From positions 1 to 39,713 of the IMG/VR virus record IMGVR_UViG_3300027722_000014: a DNA stretch of 39,713 bases, one strand, 5' to 3'. The stretch is from a virus. A program made the translations under genes and the position numbers. Below, piece by piece: positions 22,779-28,338 of the stretch (its first letter is position 1; every line of letters starts with the position of its first letter). Below the pieces are notes generated by a model, which was not told where the DNA came from, did not search any database, and saw only the letters and a program-made list of their open reading frames with translations.

Positions 22779-22916
22779 GTTGCAGGTGGTGTTGCAATAC
22801 TGGACGTCGCCGAGCCAGTAGCAGTTGGTGTAGCAATTGGTCTGCGCCTTCGCCACGTTGGCGAGCGACGGGGCCATGGCTGCGGCGAGCAGCAATGTTG
22901 CGAGAAAGCTTTTCAT
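22776..22916 (-). CDS. secreted cysteine-rich peptide, 46 aa
   Basis: The start is ATG 22916 with CCAAGGACC before it. Residues 1-24 are a strong signal peptide (MKSFLATLLLAAAMAPSLAN, then VAKA), with cleavage before QTNCYTNCYW. The mature peptide has about 22 residues with four cysteines (C-x3-C and C-x3-C) and looks like a two-disulfide hairpin. Short Asn/Cys/Thr/Tyr-rich exported peptides occur in rhizobial genomes without known role. In a phage it could act in the periplasm on the envelope, on superinfection or on competing cells. It sits inside the MoxR/DUF3150 region and ends in promoter motif B. Confidence 0.65.
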   Translation of the reverse strand: MKSFLATLLLAAAMAPSLANVAKAQTNCYTNCYWLGDVQYCNTTCN

Positions 22917-23005
22917 TCGCGTGGTCCTTGGTTGGCCGGCAGACTTGGGTTTATGACTGATCACACACGCTGCCGGACGGCGTATGATAGCGATATGTTT
23001 CCTCA

Positions 23006-23917
23006 TCAGATGAGGTCCTTGAGGTCCTCAAGGATGGCGTCGGCGCGCTTGGTGAGGTCCTTACGCAGGCTCTCGCTTGTCTTGATATCCTCGATGTCGA
23101 TGCCCTCGAAGGCGTCAAGTTTATCCGCAATCGACGTCATCAGCGGATTGTTGTCGAGGTTGAACGAGCGGAACACCTTGGCGATATCCTGCACGTGGGT
23201 GATCGTCGTCTCATAAAGGCGGGCACTGGACGAAACAACGCCGCGCGCCTTCTCGTCCTCGACCTTGTCGAAGGTGGTGATGCGATCGACCAGATGCTGC
23301 AGCGGCTCGGCGACACGGGTCAGCGCATCGTTGACGGCAGTCGAATAGGCCGCCTCGATGCTGCGCTCGAACTGCCGGCGCATCTCCGCCTCGACTTCCT
23401 TGGTGACGCCACGCGCCGAGAAGGTGTCGGTGTCGGGTATCTGCGACATCGAATATTCGAGCGAGTAGGCGTCGCGGATTTCCTCCTCGGTCGGCGGCTC
23501 GACGTTGTAGGTGCCCTTGTTGGCGTGTGCGGTGGCGATCAGCTGCGGCGCATCGGCGACCAGCTGGGCGACCTTCTCGTCGTACTGCTTCTTGATCGGC
23601 ATGTATTCCTGCAGCCAGTCGTTCATCATGCCGTTCGACAACAGGCGCTGGTTCTCGCCCCATGCGGTGGTCATCTCCTTGAGCTTGTTCTGCGCAAGTT
23701 TACCCAAGTCAGAGACTTCCTTGCAGCGATGCTCGCAGCCGGCCATGCGGGAGGCAAAGGTGCGGCCGGTGCCGGCCTGTGCGTTGTGCGCGCGGTCGGA
23801 TTCCAGTGACGCCTGCTTGTCGAAGCGCTTGAGGCCGAGCGACGAGGTCGAGACCTTGGCGATGGTGGCGACCTGCCCGAGCATGGCGGACAGGCGGGGC
23901 TTGGGTTGTGCGTTCAT
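23006..23917 (-). CDS. DUF3150-like protein linked to MoxR/VWA
   Basis: The product has 303 residues and is almost entirely helical, with coiled-coil stretches (EVEAEMRRQFERSIEAAYST, VAEPLQHLVDRITTFDKVED) and a conserved-looking FRSFNLDNNPLM. Size, helicity and position beside a MoxR ATPase and a VWA protein fit DUF3150, a family found with these two genes in phages and bacterial conflict operons. The assignment is by pattern and context, not by motif. The start has the full leader (AACCAACAGGACCACTGAC), with a GTAACACAA motif 48 bases and promoter motif C 61 bases upstream. Confidence 0.6.
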   Translation of the reverse strand: MNAQPKPRLSAMLGQVATIAKVSTSSLGLKRFDKQASLESDRAHNAQAGTGRTFASRMAGCEHRCKEVSDLGKLAQNKLKEMTTAWGENQRLLSNGMMNDWLQEYMPIKKQYDEKVAQLVADAPQLIATAHANKGTYNVEPPTEEEIRDAYSLEYSMSQIPDTDTFSARGVTKEVEAEMRRQFERSIEAAYSTAVNDALTRVAEPLQHLVDRITTFDKVEDEKARGVVSSSARLYETTITHVQDIAKVFRSFNLDNNPLMTSIADKLDAFEGIDIEDIKTSESLRKDLTKRADAILEDLKDLI

Positions 23918-23965
23918 GTCAGTGGTCCTGTTGGTTTGTATGGTGCAGATGATCCTACACCATGC

Positions 23966-23977
23966 ATTTGTGTTACG
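23966..23977 (-). promoter_or_regulatory. GTAACACAA motif upstream of DUF3150-like gene
   Basis: On the leftward strand this reads CGTAACACAAAT, beginning two bases after the CTAG end of promoter-like motif C. It is the only place where the two motif classes are adjacent. Confidence 0.45.
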
Positions 23978-23978
23978 T

Positions 23979-24007
23979 CTAGGGTAGCCTGTGGATAATG
24001 CGGATTA
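23979..24007 (-). promoter_or_regulatory. 29-nt promoter-like motif, copy C
   Basis: On the leftward strand: TAATCCGCATTAT, then CCACAGG, then CTACCCTAG. The first TAA is the stop codon of the gene at 24005. Confidence 0.65.
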
Positions 24008-24196
24008 GTTGAGGAAACTGTCGTCGCGGTCGTAGGCATCGTACTCGTCGAATGAGGCTTGGCATTCGGATACCAAGTAGCCGTCATTGACGCAGTGCCC
24101 CATGCGCATGTCGTCGAAAGTTTTGTCTACGATGGCGATAGCCACCAGAAGCGCCGCCACCACGGCAGCGCCCTTGATCCAGTCCATGCGTTCCAT
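24005..24196 (-). CDS. single-pass membrane protein, 63 aa
   Basis: Residues 8-24 (KGAAVVAALLVAIAIVDK) form one transmembrane helix. The remainder, with two cysteines (GHC, SEC) and an acidic Asp/Tyr-rich end (DEYDAYDRDD), would lie outside if the N-terminus is inside. No family recognised. The start has AAGGATTCGC before it. Its stop codon starts promoter motif C. Confidence 0.6.
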   Translation of the reverse strand: MERMDWIKGAAVVAALLVAIAIVDKTFDDMRMGHCVNDGYLVSECQASFDEYDAYDRDDSFLN

Positions 24197-24211
24197 GATA
24201 GCGAATCCTTC

Positions 24212-24412
24212 TCAGCGCTCCGGCCTTGGCGAGGGGATCGGTGCTGTCTCGGGCAGGATGATCCTGTCCTCTTTCAGCGCCTCGGTGGTGAATGGCTGCG
24301 CTTCGCAGCGGATGGCGATCTCGGGGATCAGCGACGGGCATTCGGCCATTTGCTGATTGCCGGGCGGCAGCAGGAGATAGGCCAGCAGCGCTGGGGTGAG
24401 CAGGATATCCAT
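24212..24412 (-). CDS. small exported or membrane-anchored protein, 66 aa
   Basis: The N-terminus MDILLTPALLAYLLLPPGNQ is a hydrophobic anchor or signal, followed by two cysteines (AEC, RCE) and a Pro-rich tail (ETAPIPSPRPER). Such a Pro-rich, exported, small product could be an outer spanin-like protein, but no lipobox is present. It follows the one-helix gene by one base after TGAC and shares the GGACCACTGAC leader. Confidence 0.55.
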   Translation of the reverse strand: MDILLTPALLAYLLLPPGNQQMAECPSLIPEIAIRCEAQPFTTEALKEDRIILPETAPIPSPRPER

Positions 24413-24413
24413 G

Positions 24414-24506
24414 TCAGTGGTCCTTGTTGTCGAGGATGAAGAGAAGCAGCATCACCCATGCGAGGGTGACGCCGCCGATTGCGGTGGCGAGGATGAGTGG
24501 CATCAT
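24414..24506 (-). CDS. one-helix micro-protein, 30 aa
   Basis: MMPLILATAIGGVTLAWVML, then LLFILDNKDH, starting at tandem ATG 24506/24503 that overlaps the stop of the protease gene (ATGA). It is a single hydrophobic helix and nothing else. Its coding region also supplies the ribosome site of the next gene (AACAAGGACC). Reality rests on the start and stop overlaps. Confidence 0.5.
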   Translation of the reverse strand: MMPLILATAIGGVTLAWVMLLLFILDNKDH

Positions 24507-25099
24507 CTGAGCACCTCGACGGCGCTCCAGCCATCCTCGGCGGTGATCCAGTAAACGTCCGGCTGTCTGGTGGTCATCATCGCGGTGACGATGTTGGCCG
24601 GCACCCCCCACTCGGCCATGGCGCGGGCCACCAGCGTGGTCAGCGCCAGTGCGCCCTGATCCTCGCCCTGATCGTCGCCGAGCGTGCCGTCGGCATTGGC
24701 GGCGAAGGCGGAGATGGCGTGAACGCCGAGCCTTGAGGTGGTGAACACGACTTTATGCTGGCCAGCAGCAAAGACCACGGCACACATCGATACGCATTCG
24801 TCGGTCTTGCCGACGACCACGTCGATGCCCCATGCGCGGACGAATTCGGCGATTTCCATGCCGGCAATGGCGTCGCCGCCGGGCGAGTTGAGGAAAATGC
24901 GTTCGACGACGGCGCGGCCGTACTTTTTCTCGGCGGCCTTGCCTGCGGCATGCAGACGATCGACGTCGCCAGCGACGATCTCGCCGGTCATCACCAGCGA
25001 TTTGCCCTTGTTGATCGGCTTGAAGGTGGCGGCATTAGCGCTGCCTATGGCGCATGATAGCGCCAGCGCGGCCATCGCCGCGCCAATGATGCGTTTCAT
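24503..25099 (-). CDS. periplasmic ClpP/SppA-like serine protease
   Basis: The product has 198 residues. Residues 1-23 are a signal peptide ending GSANA. The mature part has the ClpP/crotonase fold pattern: a strand-turn with FLNSPGGDAIAGMEIAEFVR (about 69-88), then GIDVVVG, the nucleophile Ser104 in DECVSMCAVVFAAG and a downstream RLGVHA (His127). Similar exported ClpP-like proteins with C-x-S-x-C-A around the serine occur in alphaproteobacteria. In a phage it could cut periplasmic or membrane proteins, for instance in envelope remodelling, quality control or lysis timing. It is followed by several membrane micro-genes, possible substrates or partners. The Asp of the triad is not assigned. 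Confidence 0.75.
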   Translation of the reverse strand: MKRIIGAAMAALALSCAIGSANAATFKPINKGKSLVMTGEIVAGDVDRLHAAGKAAEKKYGRAVVERIFLNSPGGDAIAGMEIAEFVRAWGIDVVVGKTDECVSMCAVVFAAGQHKVVFTTSRLGVHAISAFAANADGTLGDDQGEDQGALALTTLVARAMAEWGVPANIVTAMMTTRQPDVYWITAEDGWSAVEVLR

Positions 25100-25124
25100 T
25101 TCTTTTGGTCCTGTTGGTTAGAGG

Positions 25125-25232
25125 TCAGTCAAGAAAAGGAGTGGCGAGCAGGGCAATGATCGCCAAGGCGACCAGCCCGAGGTCAAATGCCAGCATGGCA
25201 TCGGCGAACAGGTATCCGGACCAGAGGTTCAT
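25125..25232 (-). CDS. one-helix micro-protein, 35 aa
   Basis: MNLWSGYLFADAMLAFDLGL followed by VALAIIALLATPFLD, from ATG 25232, which overlaps the upstream stop (ATGA). One transmembrane helix. No family recognised. Confidence 0.5.
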   Translation of the reverse strand: MNLWSGYLFADAMLAFDLGLVALAIIALLATPFLD

Positions 25233-25408
25233 GACGGTTCTCCGATGCAGACAAGGCCGATGCCCGGCACACGCTCGACGGCGTAGGTATTGAAGGCGCA
25301 GTCATCCTCGGCCGCGACGGGGCGGACGTACTGGGTGAAGATGGCGAAGAGGCCAACGATTGCTGCGATAATGCCAGCCGACAGGGCCAGGGTTAGTGCG
25401 TTGTTCAT
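25229..25408 (-). CDS. small membrane protein, 59 aa
   Basis: MNNALTLALSAGIIAAIVGL then FAIFTQYVRP is one transmembrane helix. The rest, with two cysteines (DDC and LVC), would be exposed, giving N-in or N-out micro-proteins like those nearby. The start ATG 25408 has the leader AACCAACAGGGACC, contained in the end of the upstream gene. No family recognised. Confidence 0.55.
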   Translation of the reverse strand: MNNALTLALSAGIIAAIVGLFAIFTQYVRPVAAEDDCAFNTYAVERVPGIGLVCIGEPS

Positions 25409-25578
25409 GTCGATGGTCCCTGTTGGTTGAGTGCGTTAGCGGCCTGTTGCAGCGCTTGCGTTGCAATTGCCATGTTGGATGATGCCTGCCGTTCGTTGTC
25501 GTAGTTGACGCGGCAAAGAGCTTGCAGCGCATTGGCAATGCGATCAGTGGCGTAGATGACGCTTTCCTTGCGGGTCAT
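25405..25578 (-). CDS. small helical protein, 57 aa
   Basis: MTRKESVIYATDRIANALQA then LCRVNYDNERQASSNMAIAT and a Gln/Ala-rich helix. The last codons (Asn-Gln-Gln-Gly-Pro) encode the AACCAACAGGGACC leader of the next gene. An ATGA overlap joins it to that gene. It lies 88 bases after promoter motif D. No family recognised. Confidence 0.55.
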   Translation of the reverse strand: MTRKESVIYATDRIANALQALCRVNYDNERQASSNMAIATQALQQAANALNQQGPST

Positions 25579-25665
25579 TTCAGCAGTCCTTGTTGCTGGT
25601 TGGTTCGCGCCACGAGCGAAATCCCGTTCGCTCGTGCCGCAGTTGGGTTCCGGGTTTGTGCTCGC

Positions 25666-25694
25666 CTAGGGTAGGCGGAGGTTAATGCCAGTCA
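25666..25694 (-). promoter_or_regulatory. 29-nt promoter-like motif, copy D
   Basis: On the leftward strand: GACTGGCATTAA, then CCTCCGC, then CTACCCTAG. No gene stop lies in this copy, so the left half (CATTAA) is kept without a coding reason. Confidence 0.6.
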
Positions 25695-25716
25695 GGCCTT
25701 ATTCGTCGTCCGATCA

Positions 25717-25740
25717 AAACGAACGTCTAGACGTTCGTTT
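25717..25740. repeat. 24-bp perfect palindrome
   Basis: Half-site AAACGAACGTCT followed directly by its complement. It covers the last codons of the gene at 25727-25939 and ends 23 bases before promoter motif D. A cruciform or dimer-binding operator is possible. On the leftward strand it is followed by TG, so a terminator with a short T run (GTTTTG) is also possible. Confidence 0.6.
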
Positions 25741-25939
25741 CGCCGTGAAAGCCGAGCACGAGAACGCCATCGGCGCTGCTGAGGAAGGTTGCCGGAGCGA
25801 TGTCGGTGAAGTGACGCGGATGTTTCGGCGCGTTCAGCGCATGATAGCGCTTGGTGACGCAGAAGCTCAGGCACAGGCGGCCGATCTTGACGAAGCGGAT
25901 GCCGCCGACTTTCCTTGTCGAGATGTTAATGATGTTCAT
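25727..25939 (-). CDS. small unknown protein, 70 aa
   Basis: MNIINISTRKVGGIRFVKIG, then RLCLSFCVTKRYHALNAPKH and a C-terminal part with no clear motif. The first 35 residues look like three short strands. The last codons form half of the 24-bp palindrome. It overlaps the next gene upstream by ATGA. No family recognised. Confidence 0.55.
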   Translation of the reverse strand: MNIINISTRKVGGIRFVKIGRLCLSFCVTKRYHALNAPKHPRHFTDIAPATFLSSADGVLVLGFHGETNV

Positions 25940-26217
25940 TCGATGATCCCCTCTTGTGGCCAGTTGCCGGCCGATGCGTTGGAGCGGTTGACGATGTCGC
26001 GGCGGGTGAACAGGGCGAGCGCGGTGCGCGGGCCAATGCCCGAGCCGATCATGTCGCCATTGGTGGCGAAGGCGCGCCAGCGTTTGTTGCGGTCGTAGAC
26101 GCCCGGCCGTTGCAAGGTGCCGGCGATTTCCTCACCCTTGTAGACGGTGAACCAGCGTTGATCGGAACGCGTGGTGACGCTGTAGTCACCATGGTTGGCA
26201 GTGAATTCGATCGGCAT
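25936..26217 (-). CDS. unknown beta-rich protein, 93 aa
   Basis: MPIEFTANHGDYSVTTRSDQ, then WFTVYKGEEIAGTLQRP and WRAFATNGDMIGSGIG suggest successive strands, followed by a helix (PRTALALFTRRDIVN). The layout resembles small phage proteins with a beta sandwich and C-terminal helix. No family recognised. Confidence 0.6.
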   Translation of the reverse strand: MPIEFTANHGDYSVTTRSDQRWFTVYKGEEIAGTLQRPGVYDRNKRWRAFATNGDMIGSGIGPRTALALFTRRDIVNRSNASAGNWPQEGIIE

Positions 26218-26223
26218 GGTGGT

Positions 26224-26460
26224 TTACCTTGGTTCGAGGTGGAGCTTGTCTGCATGCACGAGGTTGGTCGACAGCACACGGCCATGCTCGCCATTGTCCC
26301 AGTCGATATGGATGAGGTTGACGCCCTTGCGGACTTCCAGCCCGACCGCAGCGATGGTGCCACGCTTCGATGCGCTGGCATGGCTGAAATCGCAGATGTT
26401 GCGCAGGAACGTGGCGGAGATGGCGACGCGGTCGCCATCGTTGAATTGACGGTTCATCAT
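26224..26460 (-). CDS. small protein with KOW/SH3-like segment
   Basis: The product has 78 residues from ATG 26460, overlapping the upstream stop (ATGA); a second ATG follows at 26457. FNDGDRVAISATFLRN opens like an SH3/KOW barrel (x-G-D-R-V-x), and KRGTIAAVGL plus IDWDNGEHGRVLSTNL fits the later strands. Such domains bind RNA or proteins. Function not assigned. Confidence 0.6.
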   Translation of the reverse strand: MMNRQFNDGDRVAISATFLRNICDFSHASASKRGTIAAVGLEVRKGVNLIHIDWDNGEHGRVLSTNLVHADKLHLEPR

Positions 26461-26693
26461 TTGCCTCCTGTATGGAAGTGATTGTGCTTGTGCATGAAGT
26501 AGGCGTAGCACTCCAACAGGTTCTGAGCGCCGTAGTCCTTGCGCAACAGGTCATCCTGCATGGTGTCGTTCGCCATGTTCATGAGGCGGAGGTACTTCTC
26601 CGCCATCGGAAGGCGCTTGTAGTCATGCGCCAGTTCGGCACGTTCGATGAAGGACAAGGCCGTGCGAACGGCAGCGTTGGACAGTTCGAGCAT
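26457..26693 (-). CDS. small helical protein, 78 aa
   Basis: MLELSNAAVRTALSFIERAE then LAHDYKRLPMAEKYLRLMN and DLLRKDYGAQNLLECYAYFM. It is helical with a His-rich end (HKHNHFHTGGK). AAAGGATCGC precedes the start. A GCGGCC-GGA-GGCCGC hairpin lies just upstream at 26716-26730. No family recognised. Confidence 0.6.
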   Translation of the reverse strand: MLELSNAAVRTALSFIERAELAHDYKRLPMAEKYLRLMNMANDTMQDDLLRKDYGAQNLLECYAYFMHKHNHFHTGGK

Positions 26694-26746
26694 GTTGCGA
26701 TCCTTTCGCGATCGAGCGGCCGGAGGCCGCGAGGAGCGTCAGAGTG

Positions 26747-27337
26747 TCAGGCAAGGCACTCCACGTGGTAAGCCGACACCATGTCGGCAGAAGTGAGGGA
26801 TTTGTTGGCGCGGTTGCCGGCGACGAATTCGCACCATGTGTTCCACCAATGGCGCGAACCGCCAGTGTCGGTACAGATGCGGACATAGTCGGCGATCTTT
26901 TTCCGCTTGGTGGAAGGTTTAACCGATTTGGCGAGCTTGAATGCAGCCTCGCCAAGGCCCAGCCGGCGCAGGTTATGGGTATCGAGACATGCAACTTCCA
27001 GTCCGCATATCTGGGCGACGAAAGAGGCCTTGACGATGCCGAGACCCGGCACGTTGGAGAGCACGTCAATGCATCCGATGACGTCGTTGACGTCGACTGC
27101 GGCAGTGATTGCGGCATGCAGAACGACCGCATGCTCGACGGCATAAGCGTAACCGAGGCGCTTCGAACCGAACAGATATTTCGATTCTGCACCATTGATT
27201 TTGATGTCGGCCATCTGATTTTTGACCGACTGAAGCGGTTGCTGGATGGTCGCCAGCACAAATCCGATGACATCGACGAGGCCTTGCGGCGACGAAAGAG
27301 CATGCGAACGCATGCGCGGCATGTCGCGATCGTACAT
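26747..27337 (-). CDS. HhH-GPD-like DNA glycosylase or lyase
   Basis: The product has 196 residues from ATG 27337, with TTGGACCC before it. The centre, LSNVPGLGIVKASFVAQICG then ACLDTHNLRRLGL, is a helix-hairpin-helix followed by the Asp (residue 119) that is catalytic in the endonuclease III family; a lysine (IVKA) sits one place off the usual position. Phages carry related proteins of unproven activity. Base-excision of a modified or damaged base in host or phage DNA is the straightforward guess. It is the first gene of the leftward region, 39 bases after promoter motif E and with a sigma-70-like promoter 190 bases upstream. Confidence 0.65.
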   Translation of the reverse strand: MYDRDMPRMRSHALSSPQGLVDVIGFVLATIQQPLQSVKNQMADIKINGAESKYLFGSKRLGYAYAVEHAVVLHAAITAAVDVNDVIGCIDVLSNVPGLGIVKASFVAQICGLEVACLDTHNLRRLGLGEAAFKLAKSVKPSTKRKKIADYVRICTDTGGSRHWWNTWCEFVAGNRANKSLTSADMVSAYHVECLA

Positions 27338-27375
27338 TTCTGGGTCCAATTTGTTGGTTTGAGGCAGCTAACTGT

Positions 27376-27404
27376 CTAGGGAAACGGACAATTAGTGCAA
27401 TTTA
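27376..27404 (-). promoter_or_regulatory. 29-nt promoter-like motif, copy E
   Basis: On the leftward strand: TAAATTGCACTAA, then TTGTCCG, then TTTCCCTAG. It precedes the glycosylase-like gene and, like copy A, is preceded by GTC, although here there is no upstream gene stop to conserve. Confidence 0.55.
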
Positions 27405-27527
27405 GACGGCAAATTTCCTAATGAATTCAGCGTTTGAGGCAATTGTCTAATTGTCCACGCGATTTCAGCATGGAGTACGTGTGTATGTGATTCGGAATTT
27501 TTTTTTTTTTCGAAAATGGGTCCCTCT

Positions 27528-27557
27528 TATATACTGACTGTTTTTTCACACAGACAA
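27528..27557 (-). promoter_or_regulatory. sigma-70-like promoter, leftward
   Basis: On the leftward strand TTGTCT (27552-27557), an 18-base spacer and TATATA (27528-27533) followed by AGAGGG. It points to the glycosylase-like gene and the leftward block. It could serve the host polymerase early in infection. Confidence 0.4.
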
Positions 27558-27587
27558 TAAGGACACCAACCCACAACCGACCGACCT

Positions 27588-27618
27588 TGAACCCTTACTA
27601 CGTAGTAGTAAGGGTTCA
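27588..27618. repeat. strong hairpin, 14-bp stem with 3-base loop
   Basis: Arms TGAACCCTTACTAC and GTAGTAAGGGTTCA around GTA, perfect. There is no T run after it on either strand. Confidence 0.75.
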
Positions 27619-27677
27619 GATTCGGTTTTCCGATGGTGTTTAATGGTCGAAAGATGCTGTCCTGCTACCGGAGGTAA

Positions 27678-27703
27678 GGGACAGTTACGTTTACGTAAGT
27701 CCC
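27678..27703. repeat. hairpin with interrupted stem
   Basis: GGGAC, two unpaired bases, TTACGT, loop TT, ACGTAA, GTCCC: 11 base pairs in total with a two-base bulge. Confidence 0.55.
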
Positions 27704-27730
27704 GTGGTGTCGTTTCACCTCTGCCGACTG

Positions 27731-27749
27731 GTATGGAATGTTTCCATAC
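27731..27749. repeat. hairpin, 8-bp stem with 3-base loop
   Basis: Arms GTATGGAA and TTCCATAC around TGT. It shares the 3-base loop of the hairpin at 27588 but not its sequence. Confidence 0.6.
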
Positions 27750-28155
27750 TACGGCTGGTACGCAGCGGGGTGCTGCAGCTAGGACTATGTTTAACGTCGT
27801 TTGCCCAAGCTCTTGGACGTGCCGTCCGCCGAACGCATGCGTCAGGCGAACAAGCTTAAGTTGTATCGGTTTCCTTTCCGTCGTGGCAGCGATGCCGGAC
27901 CAGAGAAAGGTTACGCCGGACTTGTACCGGGTGCTGCAACATCCATTTGCGGATATGCTGTTGGCGCGCTCGGTGGTGTATCGTCTCCCCCGGGTTAGCG
28001 ATGGTCGCAGTTCGCCCATCAAAGCCCGATGGGTTAGCGTGCATCACGTACCGGGCAAGCCCCGAAACGCATCTCCTCTTGTCGCGGCCAGTAGCGCGCT
28101 CGCCCTAGCCTCATGTCTCGCCCGGTGATGTTGGCGGTATGCACTGCACTTCCAC

Positions 28156-28184
28156 CTAGGGAACGCGGCCGATAATGCGGAAAG
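28156..28184 (-). promoter_or_regulatory. 29-nt promoter-like motif, copy F
   Basis: On the leftward strand: TTTCCGCATTAT, then CGGCCGC, then GTTCCCTAG. It would drive leftward transcription through the hairpin-rich region. Beside it, on the plus strand, GGGGCGGGCA is repeated at 28184-28193 and 28194-28203. Confidence 0.55.
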
Positions 28185-28272
28185 GGGCGGGCAGGGGCGG
28201 GCACCCGGCCAACGCCCCCCACCCCCCGCGCCTTTTTTAGGTGCTAGCGAAATACAGGTGAGAAAAAACCCA

Positions 28273-28284
28273 TGTAACACAATT
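28273..28284 (+). promoter_or_regulatory. GTAACACAA motif upstream of the rightward block
   Basis: TGTAACACAATT, the one copy oriented toward the rightward genes, 54 bases before the ribbon-helix-helix gene. Confidence 0.4.
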
Positions 28285-28338
28285 GAATTTAGCCGCTGTC
28301 CAAACTATGTTGCGGCCCATCAGGAGACCCGTAACCCC

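Larger units (their letters stand above)
27338..28338. other. 1-kb divergent control region without a convincing gene
   Basis: Open frames exist here (a leftward one of 158 codons, rightward ones of 161 and 65 codons) but their compositions are erratic, Cys/Arg/Ser-rich and without sensible starts. One rightward stretch (27801-27998) has a protein-like segment NKLKLYRFPFRRGSD but no ATG at a ribosome site. Instead the region is packed with signals: motifs E and F, an inverted repeat of the motif E sequence (27386-27395 and 27447-27456), a 13-T run (27498-27510), a sigma-70-like promoter, and three hairpins between 27588 and 27749. The AT-rich left third gives way to a GC-rich right end. Confidence 0.6.

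Noticed and set aside
27801-27998. 65-codon rightward frame with NKLKLYRFPFRRGSD
   Set aside because: Looks partly protein-like but has only a TTG start without a ribosome site and a Gly/Ser/Pro end; could be a gene remnant, not supportable as a gene.
27546-28022. 158-codon leftward open frame in the control region
   Set aside because: Erratic composition, crosses the hairpins, no ribosome site with the leader seen before other leftward genes.
28184-28238. GC-rich inverted repeat followed by six T as a terminator
   Set aside because: The GGGGCG/CGCCCC stem ends 14 bases before the T run, too far for an intrinsic terminator.
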